Source: Dactylosporangium roseum (GTDB lineage: Bacteria; Actinomycetota; Actinomycetes; Mycobacteriales; Micromonosporaceae). Taken from it: 64,000 nt of DNA. The notes below the pieces were generated by a model. That model was given only the letters and a program-made list of their open reading frames with translations. It ran no database searches and had not been told where the DNA came from. The DNA lies in assembly GCF_025264685.1 (NCBI RefSeq), contig NZ_CP073721.1, positions 3,029,001 through 3,093,000 on the forward strand, read 5' to 3'. Below, in pieces: positions 37,963 to 46,337 of this stretch. Made by a program: the position numbers and the translations under genes. The stretch's first letter is position 1. Each line of letters begins with the position of its first letter.

Positions 37963-37992
37963 AACTTAGCGGCAACCATCCGCCATCGACAA
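37963..37992 (-). promoter_or_regulatory. Putative promoter of the ten-gene operon
   Basis: Read on the minus strand there is TTGTCG, 18 bases, then TAAGTT, a fair match to the vegetative sigma consensus. Transcription would start near 37956, about 90 bases before the Gfo/Idh gene. Confidence 0.4.
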
Positions 37993-38045
37993 TACCTTGT
38001 GAACGGTCCCGCCGTGGGGCACTGCGCACATCGGACGATCTTGGA

Positions 38046-39002
38046 TCATCCTCGGGTCCGCTTGGCGATTCGCCAGAGCTCCCGGCGCTCGTGCGGGGCC
38101 AGGGCCGCGGGGTCCGCGGCATGCTCGTCGATGTAGTCGAGGCGGCTGGTGAAGCGGCGCACCGCGCCCAGCAGTGCGTGGTCGGGATCCACCCCAAGCT
38201 GCCGTGCCACCTGCACGGCGGCGAAGAGCACGTCACCGACCTCGGCGGCCGAGGGGTCGGCGCGGGCCTCCGCCAGCTCGTCCTCCACGTCGGCGAAGGC
38301 CGCTGCCAGGTCGGGCAGGCCGAACCCCCGCTGTGCCCCGCGGGTCTGGGCCGCGAGCGCCGACCCGAGCGGGCTGGCCGGAACCGGCGGAGCGGCGGAT
38401 TCCAGGAACAAGGTGGTCCAGCCGTCTATTTCGTCGCTGGTCAGCTCAGCCCAGCGCCGGCGCCGCAACAACTCGCCGGTCAGGCCGAGGCGGCGGGCGA
38501 CGACGACAGGGGATTCCGGGTCCACATAGCCTCGCTCGGTCGCCTCACGGAGCCACTGCGGAGTGACGCCGGCCAATACGAGATTTCCGCTACGCAGTGT
38601 GGCAGGAGTCACATCTTCCGGGGCGGCGAGCAACGTCCCGCCGAACGGCTGGATACCCAGGCGGTCCCAGAGCAGATCGAGGAAGGAGACGTTCGGTACG
38701 ACGCGGACCGCGGCGCCGTGCTCCCTGCGCAGGCGCGTCACCAGCGGTTCGAGAACGTACGGTGAGCCGGACACGGCCACGACCACGGGTGTGTCCTCGC
38801 GGCAGGCCGCCAGTGCGACCTCGGCACCGAGGGCACCGTGGTCCAGGCGGACGGCGTGGCCCGCCTGCGACATTGCCGGGTGTTCGGCCGCCGTGGTAAG
38901 CAGGAGAGCCGGGGAACCCAGCGCCTCCCGGACCGCGGGTGACACCAGGTCCAGTGGCCCCGGGCCGAGTCCGACCACCGTGATCCGCCCTTGCTCGCCC
39001 AA
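38046..39002 (-). CDS. Tetrapyrrole-methylase-like/MazG nucleotide pyrophosphohydrolase
   Basis: The protein has 318 residues. Residues 1-200 have the methylase-like fold (TVVGLGPGPLDLVSP, VAVSGSPYVLEPL, PNVSFLDLLWDRLG). Residues about 220-300 are MazG-like with EDELAEA and EVGDVLF, the ExxE...ExxD metal-binding pattern. YabN-type proteins join these two parts but are longer, so this is a compact version. MazG domains hydrolyse (d)NTPs to NMP and pyrophosphate. That could feed a nucleotide into the nucleoside-related operon downstream, as nucleotide hydrolases do in some nucleoside antibiotic pathways. The start is TTG 39002, supported by GGGGGAAG just upstream. The 178-base gap to the Gfo/Idh gene holds a promoter candidate. 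Confidence 0.85.
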   Translation of the reverse strand: MGEQGRITVVGLGPGPLDLVSPAVREALGSPALLLTTAAEHPAMSQAGHAVRLDHGALGAEVALAACREDTPVVVAVSGSPYVLEPLVTRLRREHGAAVRVVPNVSFLDLLWDRLGIQPFGGTLLAAPEDVTPATLRSGNLVLAGVTPQWLREATERGYVDPESPVVVARRLGLTGELLRRRRWAELTSDEIDGWTTLFLESAAPPVPASPLGSALAAQTRGAQRGFGLPDLAAAFADVEDELAEARADPSAAEVGDVLFAAVQVARQLGVDPDHALLGAVRRFTSRLDYIDEHAADPAALAPHERRELWRIAKRTRG

Positions 39003-39103
39003 TGTCTTCCCCCGCGTCAGGTGTCTGGCCGGTGTGCAAAAAATCTGCGTGTATCTATCTCACGGGCCTCCGTCCACCAGGGGCGCGGGATAGACTTCCG
39101 TCC

Positions 39104-40489
39104 ATGAAGATCGGCTACGACCGGGCGTCCGCCAGTGGCCACAGCCGCAGTGACGCAGTCGACCAGCAGACCAGGCCATCGACGAACATCCACGCCTATC
39201 CGGTCCAGTTCGAAGCCGTGGAGCCCCGGGCCTTCTTCGCGGACCCGCCAGGGGCACTGTACGCGCACGTGCCCTTCTGTACGAAGAAGTGCCACTTCTG
39301 CAATTTCGCGATCACCACGGTGCACGATGGCGATCTCCGTAGCAGTTACGTGCGCGCGATGGTCTCGGAGATCCGGCGATCCCCGGAGGCTCTTCCGGTC
39401 CCACGCTCGACCTTCGGCGCGCTCAACATCGGGGGCGGAACGCCGGCCCTGCTCGAAGGCGAGCAGCTAGCCGAGATCGTCGAGGCGATGCGGTCCACCC
39501 TGCCGGTGGCCCCGGATGCGGAGGTCGGCGTCGAGTTCGACCCCGCCACGGTCACCCCAGGCAAGACCCGTCAGTTGCTCGACGCCGGTTTCACCCGCTT
39601 CAGCGTCGGCGTGCAGAGCTTCGAGGACCAGGTCCTCGCCTCCGCCAACCGGGACCACGACGCCGCTCAGGCGCAGGCGGCGCTCGACATACTCGTCGGT
39701 GAGACGCGCGGGCGCCGGGTGTTCGTCAACGTCGACCTGATCTACCCGCTTCCCGGCCTGACCGGCGAGCAGTGGCTGGCCGGTGTACAGCGGGCCTGTG
39801 ACATGGGGATCGACGGCATCACGCTGTACGGCCTCGAGATCTGGCCGAAAACGGTCTTTCACCGGTGGAGTTCGCGGAGCGAGCTGGATCTGCCGGACCG
39901 TCGGGACGAATTGAAGTTCCACCTCGAAGCACTTCAGATCCTCTGGTCGGCCGGTTACCGGCCGGGCGCGGCCAGCGCCTGGATCGCCCCGTCGGCCGAC
40001 CGCTACTGCTCCTACCTCGACGTCGTGTGGTCGGGCGATCCCGTCCTGGGATTCGGCGTCAGCTCCCGGTCCACCGTCGACCGGCGGTCGTGGAACAACA
40101 TGCGGTCGATTCCCAAGTACGTCGAGGCGATCGACGCCGGTCTGTCGCCGATCGAGACCGGTTGCGTCCGCAACGCCGCCCAGTCGATGCGTCAGCACAT
40201 CATCCGCGGATTCAAGCGCGGGTACGTCGACCCCGCGGCGTTCGCGCGCGATTTCGGCGTCACCGTGACCGAGGCCTTCCCGCAACAGTTGGCGAGGATT
40301 CTGGACGCCGGTCTCGTGGTCGAGGAGGGCGGGCGGCTCGAACTCACCGACCTGGGACGTGTCATGGTGGCGAACATCGTCCATGTTTTCGTGGAGGCCG
40401 ATGACCACGACGCGCGCGGGCGTCATCAGATCGGTGTCTCGTTCGAACCGTACCCGGCCGCCGGACGCATCTTCGAGGAGGAAGCTTGA
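39104..40489 (+). CDS. HemN-like radical SAM enzyme
   Basis: The protein has 461 residues. HVPFCTKKCHFCNF places the [4Fe-4S] cluster cysteines at 59, 63 and 66, with the CxxxCxFC form of the HemN family. LNIGGGTPALL and FSVGVQSFEDQVL are further HemN-like segments, and the C-terminus has the HemN accessory domain. Such enzymes include coproporphyrinogen dehydrogenase, class C radical SAM methylases and the cyclopropane-forming enzyme C10P of CC-1065. The gene overlaps a SAM methyltransferase by four bases, as expected for the C10P/C10Q type of partnership. No good ribosome site precedes ATG 39104; TAGACT ends seven bases upstream and could be the -10 box of a nearly leaderless mRNA. An in-frame ATG at 39002 is less likely. 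Confidence 0.93.
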   Translation: MKIGYDRASASGHSRSDAVDQQTRPSTNIHAYPVQFEAVEPRAFFADPPGALYAHVPFCTKKCHFCNFAITTVHDGDLRSSYVRAMVSEIRRSPEALPVPRSTFGALNIGGGTPALLEGEQLAEIVEAMRSTLPVAPDAEVGVEFDPATVTPGKTRQLLDAGFTRFSVGVQSFEDQVLASANRDHDAAQAQAALDILVGETRGRRVFVNVDLIYPLPGLTGEQWLAGVQRACDMGIDGITLYGLEIWPKTVFHRWSSRSELDLPDRRDELKFHLEALQILWSAGYRPGAASAWIAPSADRYCSYLDVVWSGDPVLGFGVSSRSTVDRRSWNNMRSIPKYVEAIDAGLSPIETGCVRNAAQSMRQHIIRGFKRGYVDPAAFARDFGVTVTEAFPQQLARILDAGLVVEEGGRLELTDLGRVMVANIVHVFVEADDHDARGRHQIGVSFEPYPAAGRIFEEEA

Positions 40490-41256
40490 TGAACTGGTCC
40501 CACGGGCCCTTGATGGCGGAGATCTACCAGGCCAGGACGCCCGTCGGGCACAGCTACGGCGATGTCGAGTACTACACCCGTCATCTCGCCGGCATCAAGG
40601 GCAAGATCCTCGAGATGGGCTCGGGCACGGGCCGGATCCTGGTTCGCCTGCTGGAGGCGGATTTCGATGTGGAGGGTCTGGAGCACTCGCCGGATATGAT
40701 CGCGATCTGCCGCGCCAACTGCGAGAGCCGCGGCTTTGCGCCGGCACTGCACGAGGGCAACATGACGTCCTTCGTGAATCCGGAAGCCTACGAGGCCGTC
40801 ATCATCCCGGCCGGCACGATTACCAACCTGGACGGACGCGAGCTCACCCGGGCCGCGCTGGAGTGCTGCTGGCAATCGCTGGTGCCCGGCGGCCGATTCA
40901 TTCTCGACCTCGAGATCCCGGGCCTGCTCACCGGACCGCAGCAGCCGCTGAAGCTGTGGCGGTCCGGGGAGGACCTGTGGACCATCGAGATCGTTCATTC
41001 CACCTTCAACCCCGCCAAGAATCAGATGGTGGAGTACGTCCGCTACGAGAAGTGGACGAGCGGTCGGCTGATGGGAACGGAGCTCCACATGTTCCGTACT
41101 CAGCATTGGGTCCCCGAGGAGTTCGCCGCGCTGCTGCGTGAGGTCGGGTTCGTCGATGTCAGGATCACCGCCAACTATGACGACGACGCGCGACCGGGCC
41201 CGCGGGACAACGACTGGAGCTTTCACGCGACAAAGCCGGAAGCCACTACCGACTGA
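40486..41256 (+). CDS. Class I SAM-dependent methyltransferase, partner of the radical SAM enzyme
   Basis: The protein has 256 residues. ILEMGSGTGRIL (residues 40-51) is motif I of the Rossmann methyltransferase fold. LEHSPDMIAICRANCE is motif II with the acidic ribose ligand, and VPGGRFILDLE is motif III. The ATG overlaps the radical SAM stop (ATGA), so the two are made together. In CC-1065 a HemN-like enzyme attaches a SAM-derived methylene group and a methyltransferase-like partner closes the cyclopropane; an ordinary N-, O- or C-methylation is the conservative alternative. A gap of 75 bases follows before the VOC gene. Confidence 0.9.
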   Translation: MMNWSHGPLMAEIYQARTPVGHSYGDVEYYTRHLAGIKGKILEMGSGTGRILVRLLEADFDVEGLEHSPDMIAICRANCESRGFAPALHEGNMTSFVNPEAYEAVIIPAGTITNLDGRELTRAALECCWQSLVPGGRFILDLEIPGLLTGPQQPLKLWRSGEDLWTIEIVHSTFNPAKNQMVEYVRYEKWTSGRLMGTELHMFRTQHWVPEEFAALLREVGFVDVRITANYDDDARPGPRDNDWSFHATKPEATTD

Positions 41257-41331
41257 TCGGTGCCGGATCGGAGCGGCCGGGCGGCGGTGTCCGATCCGGG
41301 ACGGGTTTGCGGCTGCTGAAGGGGGAGCGAC

Positions 41332-41775
41332 ATGACAGCGATCAGAACGGGCAGTGCCGGCCTCAACGTTACGGACCTCGAACGATCGGTGGAATTCTAT
41401 CGGAGGGCCCTGGGATTCGAGGTGATCCGGCAGTCGGACGGCGCGTCCCGGCGCTACGCACTGCTGGGCATCGACGATGCCGTCCTGCTCACCTTGTGGG
41501 AGCAGTCCGCCGCCCGGTTCGCGGCCGACCGGGCCGGTCTGCACCACCTCTCCTTCGAGGCGTCCACGCTGGACGATCTTCGAGCGGCGGAGGCGCGGCT
41601 GCGGGCCGCCGACGTGGCCATCCGGGACGACCCGGAGGGCGGTGACGCCGCGTCGGCGGGACAGCTATTCTTCACCGACCCGGACGGTATCCGACTGGAG
41701 ATCTACACGGACGACCCGCAAGTCCCTCCGGTCTCCGAACCCGGTCCGCCCCGGTGCGGCTTCTTCGGCGTGTGA
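41332..41775 (+). CDS. VOC superfamily (glyoxalase/bleomycin-resistance) protein
   Basis: The protein has 147 residues. GLNVTDLERSVEFYRRALGF is the classic start of a VOC module, LHHLSFEA and FFTDPDGIRLEIY are the second module, and the metal ligands appear conserved (His in LHHL, Glu in LEIY). GGGGGAG stands a few bases before ATG 41332. VOC proteins in clusters serve as drug-binding resistance proteins, isomerases or dioxygenases; none can be chosen here. It lies between the methyltransferase and an aminotransferase, probably in one rightward operon. Confidence 0.88.
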   Translation: MTAIRTGSAGLNVTDLERSVEFYRRALGFEVIRQSDGASRRYALLGIDDAVLLTLWEQSAARFAADRAGLHHLSFEASTLDDLRAAEARLRAADVAIRDDPEGGDAASAGQLFFTDPDGIRLEIYTDDPQVPPVSEPGPPRCGFFGV

Positions 41776-41923
41776 CCGGTCCGATGCCGAAGAATCCATG
41801 GTTTCCGTACCCCGTGCGCGCCGGCGGGGTGTATCTCGGCTGCCTTCCGCACGTGGGCGCTCGCGGCATGACGGGGCGCCTGGCGGCCCGCCGTCCCATC
41901 CGGCCGGGGTTGGAGCGCGCGTC

Positions 41924-43177
41924 GTGATCAGATCGCAGATAGGCGCGAAGATGTGCTCGATGTCCGGCCTGCGGGTCATCATGGACGACATCGCCGCGCT
42001 GTCCGGCCGACCGGGCGACGGATGGCTGAACCTCGGTATCGGCAACCCCGCGCTCATCCCGGCGGCGTCCGCCTTCTGGCGGCGGCGGGTTCAGCAGGCC
42101 ACCGACGCCGACTTCGAAGGTCTGAGCTGCAGCTACGGTCCGTCGCGAGGCCTGCCGGCGCTGCTGGACGCGGTTGTCCAGTATTTCGGACAACGCCTCG
42201 GCTGGCCCATCGACACCGCGAACGTCATGATCGGCCCCGGTAGTCAGATGTTGTGCTTCATCGCCGGAGCGCTCTACGCGGGCCCGTCATCCGACCGCCG
42301 GCGGGCTCTCGTCCTGCCCGCCCTGCCGGACTACACAGGTTACGAGGCGTCGACGATGCACCCGCATGTCGTGGGTGTGCCGAGCAACATCGTCGCCACC
42401 GGCGACCATCGGTTCCGCTACGAGCTGGACACCGCGGCGGTGGGCGGGACGCGGGACGCGGGCGTATTCCTGGTGTCCAACCCGAGCAACCCGACGGGAC
42501 GCTCGCTGAGCGAGCCGGACCTCGCCGCGATCGTCAAAGCGGCCGCCGCCCAGGACGCCCTGACAGTCGTCGACAATGCCTACGGTCAGCCATTCCCCGG
42601 CATCGCCGTCACGGAGACGCCACCGGTGTGGGGCGACGGCGTGCTGAACTGCTTCAGTCTCTCGAAGGCGGGACTGCCCGGCGAACGGATCGGCATCGCC
42701 ATCGGGCCCGCGGAAGTCATCAAGGACATGGTCGCCTTCCTGGGCAACACCGTGCTGCACGCTCCGCGGCTCGCACAGCACGCCGCCGCGGCGGCCCTGC
42801 GCAGTGGCGACGAACTGGACGCTCTGGTCACCGAGACGATCCAGCCCTTCTACGCGGCGCGCTGGAACCTGGCCGCCGAACTGCTCGCCGAGTGCCTTCC
42901 GGACGACCTGAGCTGGTACACGCACGACGGCGTACGCGGCATGTTCGCCTGGCTGTACATCGACGAGCCCTGGATCGACGACCTACGTCTCTACGGCCTG
43001 ATGAAACAACGCCGCGTCTTCGTCGTGCCGGGCTCATACTTCTTTGCGGGGTCCACGTCGCCGACGACGATCCAACACGGCCGCCGATGCGTGCGGATCA
43101 GCCTCAGCGCGCCGGAGCCTGTGCTGCGGCAGGGCATCGCCCGGCTCGGCGACGCCCTGCGGTTCATGGCTTCGTGA
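41924..43177 (+). CDS. Class I/II PLP aminotransferase, valine-pyruvate (AvtA)-like
   Basis: The protein has 417 residues. The N-terminal stretch GWLNLGIGNPALIP, then IGPGSQMLCFIAGAL, LVSNPSNPTG and FSLSKAGLPGERIG (PLP lysine in SLSK) match the AvtA branch. GGAG nine bases before GTG 41924 supports this start; the 149 bases between the VOC gene and this start carry no other gene. Such an enzyme could make or remove the amino group of a branched or unusual amino acid for the NRPS parts, two of which show valine-like specificity residues. Its 3' end overlaps the convergent condensation gene by 14 bases. Confidence 0.9.
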   Translation: MIRSQIGAKMCSMSGLRVIMDDIAALSGRPGDGWLNLGIGNPALIPAASAFWRRRVQQATDADFEGLSCSYGPSRGLPALLDAVVQYFGQRLGWPIDTANVMIGPGSQMLCFIAGALYAGPSSDRRRALVLPALPDYTGYEASTMHPHVVGVPSNIVATGDHRFRYELDTAAVGGTRDAGVFLVSNPSNPTGRSLSEPDLAAIVKAAAAQDALTVVDNAYGQPFPGIAVTETPPVWGDGVLNCFSLSKAGLPGERIGIAIGPAEVIKDMVAFLGNTVLHAPRLAQHAAAAALRSGDELDALVTETIQPFYAARWNLAAELLAECLPDDLSWYTHDGVRGMFAWLYIDEPWIDDLRLYGLMKQRRVFVVPGSYFFAGSTSPTTIQHGRRCVRISLSAPEPVLRQGIARLGDALRFMAS

Positions 43178-44483
43178 GGCGGACGCCCGGCCGGGACCGG
43201 AGCCCGTCGGGCGACACCGTCGTATCGGCGATCACCGCCGATACGACGGCGGCCCACTGCGCCAGCATCCCGTGCGCCTCCTCCGGTGTGAAGCAGCTAG
43301 TCGCGTAGTCGGCGCGAACCAGGTACTCGTCGCCCGAAGCCACCACGTATTGACACCAGTCGAACTTCGGGGCGGCCGCGCCGACGTACACCCGCCGGCA
43401 CCGCAAGCCTGGCATCCGCAACTCGCCAGGGTCCTCGTCGATGACCAGGACCACCCGGGCAAGGTTGTCGCCGGACAGAATCGCGCGGGCGGAGATCGCG
43501 GCGGAGCTGATCGCCGCGTACGGCGTGTACCGGTGCCGCAGCATGGCGAGGACGCCGGCTTTCGTCGCCCCACACACTTCCACGAACGACGTCGTGGCAG
43601 GTACCCGGAGGCGAAGCGGCAGCAGGTCGCTGAGGCAGCCGAAGAGCTGGTCGGTGTCCGGGCCGCGGCGGCGCGAGGTGGGGATGCCCAGAATGACGTC
43701 CTCCACCGCCACGGTTGCCGAAAACGTCATGGCGAGGGCCGTGGTGAGGACGACATGGGTGGTGGTGCGCTGCGCGCGTGCCAGGCGCCGGATCGCCCGG
43801 CCGGTCTCCGCGGGCAGGACCATGCTCACCATGTCACAGCCGGTTCCCCGTTGTGCGGGAAGCGGCCGCTGGTACGGCGGCAGGTTCGGAAGCGGCGCCA
43901 CGTCCTTCAGGTACGCCGTCCAGTAGTCCAGCGCCTGCGGATCGACGCCGGCCGACCGCTGGGCCAGCGCGTACCGGCCTGGGTCCATCGTGGGAGCGGG
44001 GAGGTCGGCGGCGTCACCGGTGATCGCCGCGCGGTAGAGGGCGCCCAACTCCTCGGTGAGAACGGCCAGCGCGACGTCGTCGACGACGACATGGTGGAGC
44101 TGGATGAGGAGCACGTGGTCCAGCGGGGAGAGTTCGTACAGCGTGATGCGGAAAGGAGCGCGGGTGAGGGGGAGCGAACGGGACGCGGCCTTGCGCAGCG
44201 TCGCCTCGATGTCGCCGCCTGGCCACGGCAGCACCTCCATCTCCACCACCGCGTCCGGGTCGATCCGCTGCACGCTGCCGCTGTCCTCGAGAAGGAACCG
44301 CGTACGCAGCGCCGCGTGCCGGGCCACGAAGTCCGTCAGAGCCCGGCGCAGTGCCGACCGGTCCAGGGGACCCTCGATCCGCTGCGCCCACGCCTCCAGG
44401 AACGGCGACGGCCGGCGGGCAAACTGCTCCGCGATCCAGAGCGACTCCTGTTCGAAGGACAGGGGGTAGGACGGGCTGGTCAT
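43164..44483 (-). CDS. Stand-alone condensation-domain protein
   Basis: The protein has 439 residues, one complete condensation domain. YPLSFEQESLWIAEQF is core C1, ALRTRFLL is C2, LHHVVVDDVALAVL is C3 and DWCQYVVASGDEYLV lies near the end. The active site reads HHxxxDD, so the last Gly of HHxxxDG is Asp while both histidines and the first Asp are present. It should form an amide or ester between a carrier-bound group and a partner. It overlaps the upstream adenylation gene by four bases and completes a split NRPS module with the PCP gene. Confidence 0.9.
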   Translation of the reverse strand: MTSPSYPLSFEQESLWIAEQFARRPSPFLEAWAQRIEGPLDRSALRRALTDFVARHAALRTRFLLEDSGSVQRIDPDAVVEMEVLPWPGGDIEATLRKAASRSLPLTRAPFRITLYELSPLDHVLLIQLHHVVVDDVALAVLTEELGALYRAAITGDAADLPAPTMDPGRYALAQRSAGVDPQALDYWTAYLKDVAPLPNLPPYQRPLPAQRGTGCDMVSMVLPAETGRAIRRLARAQRTTTHVVLTTALAMTFSATVAVEDVILGIPTSRRRGPDTDQLFGCLSDLLPLRLRVPATTSFVEVCGATKAGVLAMLRHRYTPYAAISSAAISARAILSGDNLARVVLVIDEDPGELRMPGLRCRRVYVGAAAPKFDWCQYVVASGDEYLVRADYATSCFTPEEAHGMLAQWAAVVSAVIADTTVSPDGLRSRPGVRLTKP

Positions 44484-45985
44484 CGGCGGCCGCGTTCGCT
44501 CAGGGCCCGCAGATCGACCTTGCCGTTGGCGGTGATCGGGAGGGTTACGACGCGCTCGATCGCCGTGGGCACGGCGTACGCGGGCAGGAAGTCACCCAGC
44601 CGCCGGCGAACGTCACGTGGGGCCGGACCGTCCTCGCCGGTGGTGTAATACAGCGCGATGTGGTCGACCTGCCCCTCACCACCGGTGACGGCGACCGCCG
44701 CGCACATCCGGATAGCGCCGATCCGCCGGGCGGCGCTCTCGATGTCGCCCAGCTCGATGCGATTCCCGTGGAGCTTGATCTGCCTGTCGATGCGGTCGAG
44801 ATAGTGCAGCACGCCGTCCTCGTCGAATTTGCCCAGGTCGCCGGTGCGATAGGCGTGTTCCGGCCGTCCGTCGACCTCGATCTGGACGAATTTCTCCCGG
44901 GTCAACCGGTCGTCGTTCACGTAGCCGGTGGCCAGTCCGGTGCCGGTCACCAGGATCTCGCCCGTCTCGCCGGGCGCGGCGGGGCTGCCGTCGTCGCGGA
45001 TGACCACGACCGTCGTACCGGGAACCGCGGACCCGAGAGGAATGCCACCCGGCCGCTCCGTGTCGGCGAGAGTCATCCGGTGCAGGGTGCTGAGCATGCA
45101 GTTCTCGGCCGGCCCGTACCCGTTCCACACCGGGATGCCGGGGAAACGCCGGAGAAACGCCGCGACGTGCGACGGCGACTGTTTCTCCCCGCCGACGTAG
45201 ATACGCCGCAGACCCGCGAAGCTGTCGATGTCCTCGTCGACGAACAGGTTGAACAGCGAGGTCGTCAGCCACAGGGTGTCGACCGCGGCGTCGGTGATGA
45301 GCGTACGCAGCCGCCGGGGCATCAGATGATCCTCGGCGACCAGCACGCACGTGCCACCCACCGTCAGTTGTCCCCAGAGCTCGAACGCGTACATGTCCCA
45401 CGGCAGGGGTGCCGCCTGCGGCGTCACATGGCCGCGACCGAATCCGGCCAGGCCGCCGTGGCCGAACATCCGGGTCACGGCGCGATGGGTGGTGACAACT
45501 CCCTTGGAGACGCCGGTGGTCCCCGACGTGAAGAAGACCGTCGCCGGGTCGTCGAGCGCGACGCCGGGCGAGCGGAAGGGGACCGCGTCCGCAGCAACTG
45601 CGGCGAGCGGCCGCGGGACGACACCGTGAACCGGTCGGCCCGCGACTGAATCCGTCGTATCGCCGACCACGACCGGTACATCGAGCTGACCGAGGATCGA
45701 CTCGATACGCGCGGCCGGCCAGCGTGGGTCGATCCCGGTGTACGCCGCCCCGCACTTGAGGACCCCGAGCTGTACGGCCACCAACTGCGCCGAGCGGGGG
45801 AGCAGCAGGGCGACGATGCCGCCCGGGCGTACGCCCCAGGACGTGAGCAGGTGTGCGTAGGCGTCACCGGCGGCGGCAAGCGTACGGTAGCTCGTGCGCT
45901 CGGTGCCGTGAATCAGGCCGATGTCGTCGGGCGAGGCGGCGGCGAGCCGGTCCACCGCCACGTGGATGGGGTGCCTCGTCGGCAT
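44480..45985 (-). CDS. Stand-alone NRPS adenylation domain
   Basis: The protein has 501 residues, a single A domain without a carrier. FFTSGTTGVSKG (A3), NGYGPAENCML (A5), YRTGDLGKF (A7) and LPITANGKVD (A10) are present. The start ATG 45985 is four bases after the PCP stop; the extra upstream frame is rejected. My tentative ten-position reading is D-M-F-W-Y-G-G-M-L-K, similar in pattern to valine codes such as DAFWIGGTFK, so a branched or hydrophobic amino acid is plausible. It would load the separate PCP encoded just upstream. Confidence 0.92.
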   Translation of the reverse strand: MPTRHPIHVAVDRLAAASPDDIGLIHGTERTSYRTLAAAGDAYAHLLTSWGVRPGGIVALLLPRSAQLVAVQLGVLKCGAAYTGIDPRWPAARIESILGQLDVPVVVGDTTDSVAGRPVHGVVPRPLAAVAADAVPFRSPGVALDDPATVFFTSGTTGVSKGVVTTHRAVTRMFGHGGLAGFGRGHVTPQAAPLPWDMYAFELWGQLTVGGTCVLVAEDHLMPRRLRTLITDAAVDTLWLTTSLFNLFVDEDIDSFAGLRRIYVGGEKQSPSHVAAFLRRFPGIPVWNGYGPAENCMLSTLHRMTLADTERPGGIPLGSAVPGTTVVVIRDDGSPAAPGETGEILVTGTGLATGYVNDDRLTREKFVQIEVDGRPEHAYRTGDLGKFDEDGVLHYLDRIDRQIKLHGNRIELGDIESAARRIGAIRMCAAVAVTGGEGQVDHIALYYTTGEDGPAPRDVRRRLGDFLPAYAVPTAIERVVTLPITANGKVDLRALSERGRR

Positions 45986-45989
45986 CGCG

Positions 45990-46277
45990 TCAGCTCTCGG
46001 CAGAAGCGCCGGCGGTGCGGAGTTGGGCGACGAAATCCGCCAGCCGATCGTGTTCGAGCAGCAAGAGGGGCTCGACCGGCAGCCCCGTCTCCTGCTCGAC
46101 ACGCGCGCAGATCCGGATCGCCTGCATGGAGTTGCCGCCGAGGTCGTAGAAGCTGTCCTCCCGCCCCACCTTGTCGACGTGGAGCACGGCCGCGGTGATC
46201 GTCGCCACCTGCTCCTCCAGCGAATCCTCCGGCGGTACGTAGGCGGTATCGATCAGTTCATCACGAAGCTCGGACAC
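45990..46277 (-). CDS. Free-standing peptidyl carrier protein
   Basis: The protein has 95 residues. SFYDLGGNSMQAIRI holds the phosphopantetheine-attachment serine in the GGxS motif. The starting GTG 46277 is preceded by GGGAG at six bases. As a discrete carrier next to discrete A and C proteins, it is the shuttle for one dissociated NRPS step, possibly on which the amino acid is oxidised by a TauD enzyme or the P450. Confidence 0.93.
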   Translation of the reverse strand: MSELRDELIDTAYVPPEDSLEEQVATITAAVLHVDKVGREDSFYDLGGNSMQAIRICARVEQETGLPVEPLLLLEHDRLADFVAQLRTAGASAES

Positions 46278-46337
46278 TGAGGTCTCCCATTCTCGTCATG
46301 CCACCACCACGGTACTGCCGCAACGGCTCGGCGCTTC

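Noticed and set aside
41477..41923. Upstream extension of the AvtA-like gene through the VOC gene
   Set aside because: The VOC frame is the better coding frame and AvtA homology starts only after 41924.
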